Source of the DNA: JAEZFI01 sp044508215
GTDB lineage: Bacteria; Actinomycetota; Acidimicrobiia; Acidimicrobiales; Microtrichaceae
Assembly: GCA_044508215.1 (NCBI GenBank)
Contig: JBIQID010000004.1
Coordinates: forward strand, 1-64,000
Reading direction: 5' to 3'
Length of the DNA stretch: 64,000 nucleotides
Below are positions 17,266 through 24,959 of the stretch, one piece after another. A model generated the notes under the pieces. That model was not told the DNA's origin. It saw nothing but the letters and a program-made list of their open reading frames with translations, and made no database searches. Each line of letters opens with the position of its first letter. The stretch's first letter is position 1. The position numbers and the translations under genes are program-made.

Positions 17266-18822
17266 ATGGGAGCGACCGAGCACGACACGACCGCCGGGGC
17301 CGAGGCCCCGGCGGTCCGCGTCTCGGGCATCACGAAGCGCTTCCCCGGCGTCGTCGCGAACGAGGACGTCCACCTCGAGGTCCGGCGAGGGGAGATCCAC
17401 GCGCTCCTCGGTGAGAACGGCGCGGGGAAGTCGACCCTCTCCAACGTGCTCACCGGCCTGTACCAGCCGGACGAAGGCGAGATCCACGTCGGGGGGCGCC
17501 AGGTCGTGTTCGGGTCGCCCCGCGACGCGATCGACGCCGGGATCGGGATGGTGCACCAGCACTTCCGGCTGGTGCCGTCGTTCACGGTGGCGGAGAACGT
17601 CGCCCTCGGCGAGGCGGGTCGCTTCCGCCCCGGCGACTACGAGCGCCGCGTCCGCGAGCTGTCGGCGCGCCACGGGCTCGAGGTCGATCCCACGGCCCGG
17701 GTCTGGCAGCTCTCGGTGGGCGAGCAGCAGCGCGTCGAGCTGCTGAAGGTCCTGTCCCGCGGCGCCGACGTGCTGATCCTCGACGAGCCGACCGCCGTCC
17801 TCACCCCGCAGGAGTCCGAGGCGCTCTTCGAGGCGCTCCGGACGTTCGCCGCCGAGGGACGGGCGGTGGTGTTCATCTCGCACAAGCTCGACGAGGTCAC
17901 GGCGGTGTCCGACCGCGTCACCGTGCTGCGCGACGGCCGCACGGTGGGCACGGTGGAGGCGCGCGACACCGACGCACGCGAGCTGGCGCGACTGATGGTT
18001 GGCCGCGACGTGGTGTTCCACCACGACGACCTCGCCGAGCGGGCCGACATCGACCTCGACCGGACGCTGCTCGACGTCCGGGGGATCAGCGCGCTCGACG
18101 ACCGGGGCCAACAGGCGCTGCGCGACGTCTCCGTGGCGGTGCACGCCGGCGAGATCGTGGGGATCTGCGGGGTGGCGGGGAACGGCCAGCGCGAGCTGGC
18201 GGAGGTGATCTCCGGCATGCGGGGCGCGCAGACCGGCGAGGTCGTCGTCGACGGCCGACGGCTGAAGGCCGGCGACCCGCGCGACGCCATCCACGCGGGC
18301 GTCGGGCACATCCCCGAGGACCGGCTGCACACCGGCCTGGCAGCCAGCGCCAGCATCGAGGAGAACCTCGTCCTCAAGTCGTACCGCTCCGCCCCGGTGG
18401 CGGCCGGTCCGTTCCTGCGACGCGGGTGGATCCGCGGGAACGCCCAGCGGTTGATGGAGCGGTTCGACGTGAAGGCGCCCGCGCCGACCACGCCCACCCG
18501 CCTGCTCTCGGGCGGCAACGTGCAGAAGGTGGTGCTCGCCCGTGAGCTCTCCCTCGACCCGAAGGTCCTGATCGCGGCCTCGCCGACACGTGGCCTCGAC
18601 GTGGGCGCCATCGAGACCGTCCGCCACCTGCTGCTCGAGCAGGCCCGCTCCGGCATGGGGATCCTCCTGATCAGCGAGGAGCTCGACGAGGTGCTGGCCC
18701 TGGCGGACCGGATCGTGGTGCTCGCCGGCGGCGCGGTCGTGGGGGAGGTCCGGAGGGGCGAGGCGGACGTCGAGGAGCTCGGCCTGATGATGGGCGGGCG
18801 CGCCCGCGGGTCGGCGGCGTGA
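17266..18822 (+). CDS. Duplicated-ATPase subunit of nucleoside ABC importer (NupO/YufO type)
   Basis: 518 residues with two fused nucleotide-binding domains. The first is canonical: Walker A LLGENGAGKSTL, signature LSVGEQQRVE, Walker B VLILDEPTAVL. The second is degenerate at Walker A (GVAGNGQREL) and Walker B (IAASPTRGLD) but keeps LSGGNVQKVVLAREL, as is normal for the sugar/nucleoside subfamily. It energises the two permeases encoded downstream; the stop overlaps the first permease GTG. Confidence 0.94.
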   Translation: MGATEHDTTAGAEAPAVRVSGITKRFPGVVANEDVHLEVRRGEIHALLGENGAGKSTLSNVLTGLYQPDEGEIHVGGRQVVFGSPRDAIDAGIGMVHQHFRLVPSFTVAENVALGEAGRFRPGDYERRVRELSARHGLEVDPTARVWQLSVGEQQRVELLKVLSRGADVLILDEPTAVLTPQESEALFEALRTFAAEGRAVVFISHKLDEVTAVSDRVTVLRDGRTVGTVEARDTDARELARLMVGRDVVFHHDDLAERADIDLDRTLLDVRGISALDDRGQQALRDVSVAVHAGEIVGICGVAGNGQRELAEVISGMRGAQTGEVVVDGRRLKAGDPRDAIHAGVGHIPEDRLHTGLAASASIEENLVLKSYRSAPVAAGPFLRRGWIRGNAQRLMERFDVKAPAPTTPTRLLSGGNVQKVVLARELSLDPKVLIAASPTRGLDVGAIETVRHLLLEQARSGMGILLISEELDEVLALADRIVVLAGGAVVGEVRRGEADVEELGLMMGGRARGSAA

Positions 18823-19964
18823 GGGCTCCGATCCTCCCGTCGGTGCGGGGCGTGCGCCTCCAGCGTCGCGTCGACGTGCCCTGGTGGCTGTCCTGGGTCG
18901 TCCCGCTCGGGTCGTTCGTCGGCGCGCTCGTGGTCGGCGGCGTGGTCATCGCGCTCTCCGGGAACGACCCGTTCGACACCTACCAGCGGATCGTCGAGCG
19001 CGGGTTCACCTCCGACGGCGCGCTCTCGGCGACCCTCACCTCCGCGACCCCGCTGCTCTTCACCGGGCTCGCAGCCGCCGCCGCCTTCAAGATGGGCCTG
19101 TTCAACATCGGTGGCGAGGGGCAGTTCACGATCGGCGCCGTCGCCTCCTCGTGGGTGGGTCTTCGGTTCGGCGCCGACCTGGGCGTGGGGGCGATCCCCC
19201 TCATGGTCCTCGCCGGCGTGGCGGGCGGCGCTGTCTGGGCGGCGATCCCCGGACTCCTCCGTGCCTTCGCCTCGACGAACGAGATCATCACGTCGCTGAT
19301 GCTCAACTACGTGGCGGGTCTGTTCGCCTCGTACCTCATCTTCAACAGCCGCTCGTACTGGCGGAGCTTCGAGGGGACGGGGAGGGTGTTCCCGCAGGGG
19401 AAGATGCTCCCGATCGACGCCTGGTGGGAGCCGGTCGAGGTCGGGCCGCTCTCCATCCCACTCGGCTACCTGCTCGGCGTCGCCGCCGCGATCGTCGTGT
19501 GGCTCCTGTACCGGACCACGCGGTTCGGCTTCGAGCTGCGGGTGATCGCCGACTCCCCCGGCGCAGCTCGCTACGCGGGCATGCGGAACCGGCGGAAGAT
19601 CGTGGCCGTCATGGGCCTGTCGGGTGCGCTCGCCGGCATCGGCGGAGCGAGCGACGTGGGCGACGTGCGCCACGTGCTCGACCCGAAGGGCGTGTCGCAG
19701 GCGGGCTACGGCTACGCCGGCATCGTGGTGGCGGCGCTCGCACGGCTGAACCCGATCGCTGTCGTGCCGGTGTCGATCCTGCTGGGCGGGCTCGCGAACG
19801 CCGGTCGCTCGCTGCAGGGCCCCGACTTCCCGGCCGGCCTGGTCGGCACGCTGCAGGGGCTCATCCTCTTCTTCACCCTCGGCGGTGAGGTGCTGGCCCG
19901 CTACCGGGTCCACCGGGTCCGGGTGGCGACCGCCGAGCGGGGCGCAGCGGAGGCCCCGGCGTGA
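18819..19964 (+). CDS. Nucleoside ABC transporter permease (NupP/YufP type)
   Basis: 381 residues, about nine hydrophobic helices. The family phrase FTGLAAAAAFKMGLFNIGGEGQ is present at about 80-100, along with the conserved cytoplasmic coupling segment around ALAGIGGASDVGD. Forms the membrane channel with the next gene product. GTG 18819 overlaps the ATPase stop by 4 bp. The C-terminus is basic and extends about 15 residues past the last helix. Confidence 0.92.
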   Translation: MRAPILPSVRGVRLQRRVDVPWWLSWVVPLGSFVGALVVGGVVIALSGNDPFDTYQRIVERGFTSDGALSATLTSATPLLFTGLAAAAAFKMGLFNIGGEGQFTIGAVASSWVGLRFGADLGVGAIPLMVLAGVAGGAVWAAIPGLLRAFASTNEIITSLMLNYVAGLFASYLIFNSRSYWRSFEGTGRVFPQGKMLPIDAWWEPVEVGPLSIPLGYLLGVAAAIVVWLLYRTTRFGFELRVIADSPGAARYAGMRNRRKIVAVMGLSGALAGIGGASDVGDVRHVLDPKGVSQAGYGYAGIVVAALARLNPIAVVPVSILLGGLANAGRSLQGPDFPAGLVGTLQGLILFFTLGGEVLARYRVHRVRVATAERGAAEAPA

Positions 19965-20920
19965 ACAGCAACCTGTTCGTGGTGATCGCCGCCTCTGCGG
20001 TGTTCTACGGCACCCCGCTCGTGTTCGCCGCCCTCGGCGAGGTGCTCACCGAACGGTCCGGCGTCCTCAACCTGGGCGTCGAGGGGATGATGCTGATGGG
20101 CGCGGTCACCGCCGCGTACACGTCGACGCGAGCCCCCGGGCCCACCTGGGTGGTCCTCATCCTGTGCCTCGGCGCTGCGATGCTGGCGGGCGCGCTGGCC
20201 GCGGCGCTGCACGCCGTGCTCGTGATCACGTTCCGCGTGAACCAGACCGTCTCCGGCCTGGCGCTCACGATCTTCGCCGGGGTCACCGGCCTCTCCTCCT
20301 ACCTGGCGCGGACCTGGAACGTGTCGGAGCGCCCCGTGCCGCACCAGTTCCGCAAGCTCGACGTGTTCGGCCTCGCCGACCTCCCCGTCGTCGGCCCGGT
20401 GCTCTTCGGGCAGACCGCGCTCACCTACCTCTCGTGGGTCCTCGTGGCCGTGGCCTCGTGGTACCTGTTCCGCACCCGGGCGGGCCTCCACGTCCGAGCT
20501 GTCGGCGAGTCGCCGGCGACGGCCGACGCGATGGGCATCGACGTGGTGCGCACGCGGTACCTGCACACGATCGCCGGCGGGGCGCTCGCGGGGATCGGTG
20601 GCCTCTGCTTCTCCCTGGCGATCGTGCCCACCTGGGTCGACGGCGTGACCGCTGGGCGGGGCTGGATCGCGATCGCGCTCGTCATCTTCGGGTTCTGGCG
20701 GCCCGGCCTCACCCTCGTCGGCGCCTACCTGTTCGGCGCCTTCTCCAGCCTCGGCCTGACCCTCCAGGCACGGGGCGTGGGGATCGCCCCGCAGGCGCTC
20801 GACGCCCTTCCGTACCTCATGACCATCGCCGTGCTGGTGGTGGTGTCGTCGGGCTGGTCGAAGCGCCGCATGGGCGCTCCCGCCTCCCTCGGCATCCCCT
20901 ACGAGCGCGAGGAGCGCTGA
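19961..20920 (+). CDS. Nucleoside ABC transporter permease (NupQ/YufQ type)
   Basis: 319 residues, eight or nine hydrophobic helices. The signature TERSGVLNLGVEGMMLMGA near the N-terminus identifies the second permease of BMP-linked importers. It overlaps the preceding permease by 4 bp and completes the four-gene operon; a T-tailed terminator follows. Confidence 0.92.
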   Translation: MNSNLFVVIAASAVFYGTPLVFAALGEVLTERSGVLNLGVEGMMLMGAVTAAYTSTRAPGPTWVVLILCLGAAMLAGALAAALHAVLVITFRVNQTVSGLALTIFAGVTGLSSYLARTWNVSERPVPHQFRKLDVFGLADLPVVGPVLFGQTALTYLSWVLVAVASWYLFRTRAGLHVRAVGESPATADAMGIDVVRTRYLHTIAGGALAGIGGLCFSLAIVPTWVDGVTAGRGWIAIALVIFGFWRPGLTLVGAYLFGAFSSLGLTLQARGVGIAPQALDALPYLMTIAVLVVVSSGWSKRRMGAPASLGIPYEREER

Positions 20921-20937
20921 ACCGCCACCCGGCTCGC

Positions 20938-20965
20938 CTACGTCACGCTGACGTGGCCGCTTTTT
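20938..20965 (+). terminator. Rho-independent terminator of the nucleoside ABC operon
   Basis: ACGTCA (20940-20945), loop CGC, TGACGT (20949-20954), with one extra G-U and one C-G pair outward, then GGCCGC and TTTTT at 20961-20965. It lies 20 bp after the last permease. Confidence 0.65.
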
Positions 20966-21004
20966 GGGGGCGCGCCAGCGACCGCGGGTATACGGTTCCC
21001 GCGC

Positions 21005-22201
21005 ATGTGGGGGTCGGATCGGGGTCGGGCATGGCGGACGAGGTCGATGCCACGGGTACGGCGGATGCGGCGGGACGGCGGCGGCGTGCGGATGCGCGCC
21101 GGATGGTTCGGAGCGGCGTTGGTCGCGGTGGCGATCACCGCGAGCTGCACGCCGCCGCCCACGCTCACGCCCGAGCAGCAGATCGCTCAGATCATCGCCT
21201 TCGTGGAGCAGGTGCGCGGGCACCAGTTCGTGACTCCGCCGCAGATCGAGTTCCTCGACGACGCCGCGTTCCGCGCCGACGTCCTCGCTCAGCTCGCCGC
21301 TGCTGAGCCCGAGGTCCAGAAGGCGGAGACCATCTTCAGGGCGACCGGGTGGATGTCGCCGGGCGACAGCCTCTGGGCGAAGTACCAGATCGCCTTCGGC
21401 GGAGCCGTGGTGGGCTACTACGACCCGGCGACCGGCGTGCTGAAGGTGCGGGGGACCGCCATGACCCCGTACCGCCGGGAGATCATCGCCCACGAGCTGA
21501 CCCACGCCCTCGACGACCAGGTCCACGACCTCGACGTCGAGCTGGGCGACTCGTTCCTCAGCGAGGAGCGCTTCGCTGCCCTGGTCGCGATCGAGGGGTC
21601 TGCCAGCCGGGTCCACACCGCCTACACCAGCTCGCTGAGCGCGTTCGAGCAGCTGCAGAGCCTGCAGGAGCAGCTCGAGATGGGCAGCGATCCGGCGTTG
21701 TTCACCGTGCCCCTCGCGCTCCTCACCTTCACCCAGGCGCCGTACCTGCGCGGCGCCACGTTCAGCAACCAGGTCACGGCGCAACTCGGCGTCCCCGCCG
21801 GCGTGGACCAGACGCTCGAGCGGTACCCGTCCACCGCCGAGCAGGCCTTCGACACCCAGAAGTACCTCGCGGACGAGCCTGCCGTCCCCGTGGCGGTGCC
21901 GCCCGCCGAGGGAACGGTGGTGGAGAGCGGCACGTGGGGGCAGTTCCTCCTCACCCTGCTGATCCGCAACGGCATCGCGCTCGACCAGGTCGACCCGGTC
22001 ACGCACGGGTGGGCCGGCGACGCGTACGTGGCGTGGGAAGACGGCTCGCAGGACTGCCTCCGGCTGGACACCCGCATGGACACGCCGACGCAGGCGGACG
22101 CGCTGCGTGCCGCGCTGGCCTCGTGGGCGTCGACCCGTCCGGCGGCGAGCGTGTCCGAGCTCGACCCCTCGACCGTCAGGGTGACGACCTGCGTGGGATG
22201 A
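21005..22201 (+). CDS. Putative zinc metallopeptidase-like lipoprotein
   Basis: 398 residues from ATG 21005. A lipoprotein signal (FGAALVAVAITASC, Cys about 48) is followed by a domain with HELTH (H163, E164, H167) in the helix IIAHELTHALDDQ and a downstream glutamate (about E197 in ALVAIEGSA), the gluzincin pattern HExxH...E. A hydrolase acting outside the membrane on wall or protein substrates is inferred; I do not recognise a named family. The 29 basic residues before the signal are unusual. ATG 21092 would give an ideal 18-residue signal peptide, while TACGGT 8 nt before ATG 21005 supports a leaderless start there; the true start is undecided. Confidence 0.72.
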   Translation: MWGSDRGRAWRTRSMPRVRRMRRDGGGVRMRAGWFGAALVAVAITASCTPPPTLTPEQQIAQIIAFVEQVRGHQFVTPPQIEFLDDAAFRADVLAQLAAAEPEVQKAETIFRATGWMSPGDSLWAKYQIAFGGAVVGYYDPATGVLKVRGTAMTPYRREIIAHELTHALDDQVHDLDVELGDSFLSEERFAALVAIEGSASRVHTAYTSSLSAFEQLQSLQEQLEMGSDPALFTVPLALLTFTQAPYLRGATFSNQVTAQLGVPAGVDQTLERYPSTAEQAFDTQKYLADEPAVPVAVPPAEGTVVESGTWGQFLLTLLIRNGIALDQVDPVTHGWAGDAYVAWEDGSQDCLRLDTRMDTPTQADALRAALASWASTRPAASVSELDPSTVRVTTCVG

Positions 22202-22223
22202 GCCCGCACCTCGCTCCTGCACC

Positions 22224-24110
22224 GTGAGCGTCCCCATGGCCGACCCCTCCGTGGCGGCGCTCGTGCCGCGCCCACGCGGATGGGCGCCCGCCGACGGCTG
22301 GTCGCTGCCCGGTCCGCTCGAGGTCGTCGACGAAGGGGCTGGGGCTGGCGACCCAGCGGTCACGCGCCTCCGCTCCGCGTGGCCCGCCGCCGGTGGCCCA
22401 CCGACCGAGGTCCGGCTCGCCGTCGCTGCCCCCGGGGGCGCGCTGCGACTCGGGGTGGACGAGTCGCACCGCATCGCGATCGATGCCGACGGGGTGCGGA
22501 TCGAGGCGCCGAACGAGGTGGCGGCGCGCCGGGCGGTCGAGACGGTCCTCCAGCTCGCCCGAGGCGGCCGGCTGCCGCACGGGGTGATCGAGGACGCGCC
22601 CGCGCACCCGTGGCGCGGGTTGCTGGTCGACGTGTGCCGGCACTGGATCGGTCCCGAGCGGGTGATGGCGACCATCGACGCGATGGCTGCGGTGAAGCTC
22701 GACGTCCTCCACCTCCACCTGAGCGACGACCACGCCTTCCGACTGGAGTGCAGCCGGTACCCGCGGCTGCACGAGCTGGGGTCCGACGGTAGGTGGTACT
22801 CGCGGGACGATGTCGCAGCGGTGGTCGAGCACGCCGCGGCAGCCGGGATCCGCGTCGTGCCGGAGATCGACGTGCCCGGCCACACCACCTCCTGGCTGGT
22901 GGGCCATCCCGAGCTGGCCGCGACGCCCGGGCCCTTCGAGCTGCGCCGGACGGCGGGCATCGCCACCGTGGCGCTGCACCCCACCTCGCCCGAGGTCAGG
23001 AAGGTGATCGCGGGGGTGCTCGACGAGCTGGTCGAGCAGTTCCCCGACGCCTACCTCCACATCGGAGGCGACGAGGTGTCGCCGGAGGCGTGGCCCGGCA
23101 TCGACGCACCCAGCGCCCAGGAAGAGCTCACCGATGCGGTGGCCCGGATGGTGCTCGAGCGGGGGCGCACGCCGATCGTGTGGGACGACGCCTGGCACCC
23201 CGGGCTGCCCGACGGCGTCGTCACCCAGGTGTGGCGCGGCCACCGACGGCTCCGCCACATCGCAGCAGCGGGTGGTCCCGTCCTGTGGTCCTCTCCCTAC
23301 TACCTGGACCTGGGCTACGACCCGCGGCACCTCCACCAGCACCCGCTCGCAGATGCGGTGACCGCCGCCGCGGCTCGGGAGCGGATCGCGGGCGATCCGC
23401 GGGTGGGGGAGTGGGGCGATCTGTTGCGCCACATGGACCGCGAGTGGGACGCCACCGTGGCGGAGGACCCGCCCGCCGAGGTCGCCGCCGCGGCGGTGCT
23501 GGGTGGGGAGGCGTGCCACTGGACCGAGCTGACCCCCGAGCACCTCTTCGACCTCCGCACCTGGCCGCAGGCGGCCGCCGTCGCGGACGTCTTGTGGTCG
23601 GGTGATGCCACCGATGCGGACCACCTCCACGATCGCCTCCACGCGGTCGGCGCGTTCCTCTCCGCCACCACCCCGGTGGACCCAGAGGGCGACCGGCGGT
23701 CTGCGTGGCTGCGGCTCGCCGGAGGCGACGAGGAGCTCGCCGCTGCGATCGACGTGGTCGCAGGCTGCTGCGAGCCGGTGAAGTGGTACGCCCGCCATGC
23801 GCACCTCCCGGACGAGAGGATCGACGGCCCGTTCGATCGGTTCGTCGACGCCCTCGCACCCACCGCCCGCGACCTCGTGCGGATCGAGGAGGGTGTCGAC
23901 CCGCAGGCGCTCCTGCCCACCTGGCGCTACGCGGCGCGCACGATCCTGGAGGCAGGCGTGGGGGAGGGGTCGCCGCTCGCAGAGGTGCAGGCGGTGGCGG
24001 AACGCCTCCTCGCGATCTGCGACGGAGAGGTGCCGGAGCGACCCCCGGTCCTCGGCGAGGTGGTCGTGGCCGTCAGCGTCCCGCTCCGGGAGAGGGGAGC
24101 GAGGCCGTGA
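22224..24110 (+). CDS. GH20 beta-N-acetylhexosaminidase
   Basis: 628 residues. A small N-terminal alpha/beta domain (GH20b-like, about 15-125) precedes the catalytic barrel beginning at PWRGLLVDVCRHW. Diagnostic motifs are HLHLSDDHAFRLE, VVPEIDVPGH and HIGGDE with the catalytic Asp-Glu pair at about D283-E284, where the Asp orients the substrate N-acetyl group and the Glu is the acid/base. It removes terminal GlcNAc/GalNAc. No signal peptide is present, so it likely acts in the cytoplasm on imported or recycled amino-sugar oligomers. The C-terminal 150 residues are an uncharacterised helical region. GTG 22224 is used; ATG 22236 is an alternative. Overlaps the GNAT gene by 4 bp. Confidence 0.9.
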   Translation: MSVPMADPSVAALVPRPRGWAPADGWSLPGPLEVVDEGAGAGDPAVTRLRSAWPAAGGPPTEVRLAVAAPGGALRLGVDESHRIAIDADGVRIEAPNEVAARRAVETVLQLARGGRLPHGVIEDAPAHPWRGLLVDVCRHWIGPERVMATIDAMAAVKLDVLHLHLSDDHAFRLECSRYPRLHELGSDGRWYSRDDVAAVVEHAAAAGIRVVPEIDVPGHTTSWLVGHPELAATPGPFELRRTAGIATVALHPTSPEVRKVIAGVLDELVEQFPDAYLHIGGDEVSPEAWPGIDAPSAQEELTDAVARMVLERGRTPIVWDDAWHPGLPDGVVTQVWRGHRRLRHIAAAGGPVLWSSPYYLDLGYDPRHLHQHPLADAVTAAAARERIAGDPRVGEWGDLLRHMDREWDATVAEDPPAEVAAAAVLGGEACHWTELTPEHLFDLRTWPQAAAVADVLWSGDATDADHLHDRLHAVGAFLSATTPVDPEGDRRSAWLRLAGGDEELAAAIDVVAGCCEPVKWYARHAHLPDERIDGPFDRFVDALAPTARDLVRIEEGVDPQALLPTWRYAARTILEAGVGEGSPLAEVQAVAERLLAICDGEVPERPPVLGEVVVAVSVPLRERGARP

Positions 24111-24823
24111 GCGGCACGGGAGGCGACGCGTTCGTGCGTCCCTACGAGGCGCGCGACCGGGCGCGGGTGCGGGAGATCTGCCACGCCACCGGGTACATGG
24201 GCGAGTCCGCCGGGTGGTTCTGGCCCGACGTCGAGTCCTTCGCCGACATGTTCAGCGGCTACTACACCGACGAGGAGCCCGAGTCGGCCCAGGTGGTCGA
24301 GGTCGACGGGCGGGTCGAGGGCTACCTCCTCGGCTGCCTCGACTCGTCGAGGGCGTGGCAGCCCGACAGGGTGGTCCTCCGCCACGTCGTCCGTCGGGGG
24401 ATCGCATTCCGACGCGGCACCTCGGCGTTCATCGGGAGGGCGGCGGTGGACCTCTACCGCGATCGGAGTGCCGGCCTCCACCGCGCGACCCAGCCCGACC
24501 GGGTGGAGGAGCGCTACCCCGCGCACCTCCACATCGATCTCATGCCGGTCGCCCGAGGGCAGGGCTTCGGGGGTCGCTTGATGCACGCGTGGCTCTCGCG
24601 GGTCGAGCGAGCGGGGCTCGACGGGTGCCACCTGCGCACCTTTGCCCAGAACGTTGGGGGAATCACCTTCTTCGAGTCGGAGGGGTTCCGGCGCGTCGGC
24701 GAGCCGGCGGTGGTGCCGGGGTGGCGTTCGCCCCGTGGGGAAAGGCTCCACGTGCAGACGATGGTCCTCGACCTGCCCTCCACCGCGGAGCGCGGTGAGG
24801 GGACCGCTCCCCGCCACGAGTAG
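24107..24823 (+). CDS. GNAT-family N-acetyltransferase (OGA HAT-like)
   Basis: 238 residues, single GNAT fold. The acetyl-CoA pyrophosphate-binding motif A appears as VARGQGFGGRLM, preceded by YPAHLHIDLMP and followed by the Asn-rich FAQNVGGITFFESEGF. The combination of an N-terminal RPYEARDRARVREICHATGYMGE segment and YPAHLHIDL resembles the bacterial relatives of the acetyltransferase-like domain that is fused to O-GlcNAcase in animals. It is translationally coupled to a GH20 hexosaminidase. Substrate unknown; an amino sugar is a reasonable guess. Confidence 0.8.
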   Translation: MSGTGGDAFVRPYEARDRARVREICHATGYMGESAGWFWPDVESFADMFSGYYTDEEPESAQVVEVDGRVEGYLLGCLDSSRAWQPDRVVLRHVVRRGIAFRRGTSAFIGRAAVDLYRDRSAGLHRATQPDRVEERYPAHLHIDLMPVARGQGFGGRLMHAWLSRVERAGLDGCHLRTFAQNVGGITFFESEGFRRVGEPAVVPGWRSPRGERLHVQTMVLDLPSTAERGEGTAPRHE

Positions 24824-24849
24824 GCCGAACGGCTCCGATCGGCGTCGCA

Positions 24850-24902
24850 TTTCGTCACGAAACCTGGTAGCTCTTGTGCGCCCTGCGGCTCCCCTGTACA
24901 AG
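24850..24902 (+). promoter_or_regulatory. Palindrome and candidate promoter before the LAFTG surface protein
   Basis: TTTCGT-C-ACGAAA (24850-24862) is a perfect 6+6 palindrome. Twelve bases on, TTGTGC (24874-24879) and TACAAG (24897-24902) are separated by 17 bp and could be -35 and -10. The remaining 57 nt would be a leader ending in a strong CAGGAGGG ribosome-binding site. Confidence 0.35.
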
Positions 24903-24959
24903 TGGGGAATTGCGTGGCCCGTGCGAACGGGTCCAGGGGCTTCACCTCAGGAGGGAAAC

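Noticed and set aside
19901..22984. 1027-codon minus-strand open frame across the permease and hexosaminidase genes
   Set aside because: Composition is Arg/Gly/His-rich with no motif; it is antisense to an ABC permease, a lipoprotein and a GH20 enzyme that are well supported.
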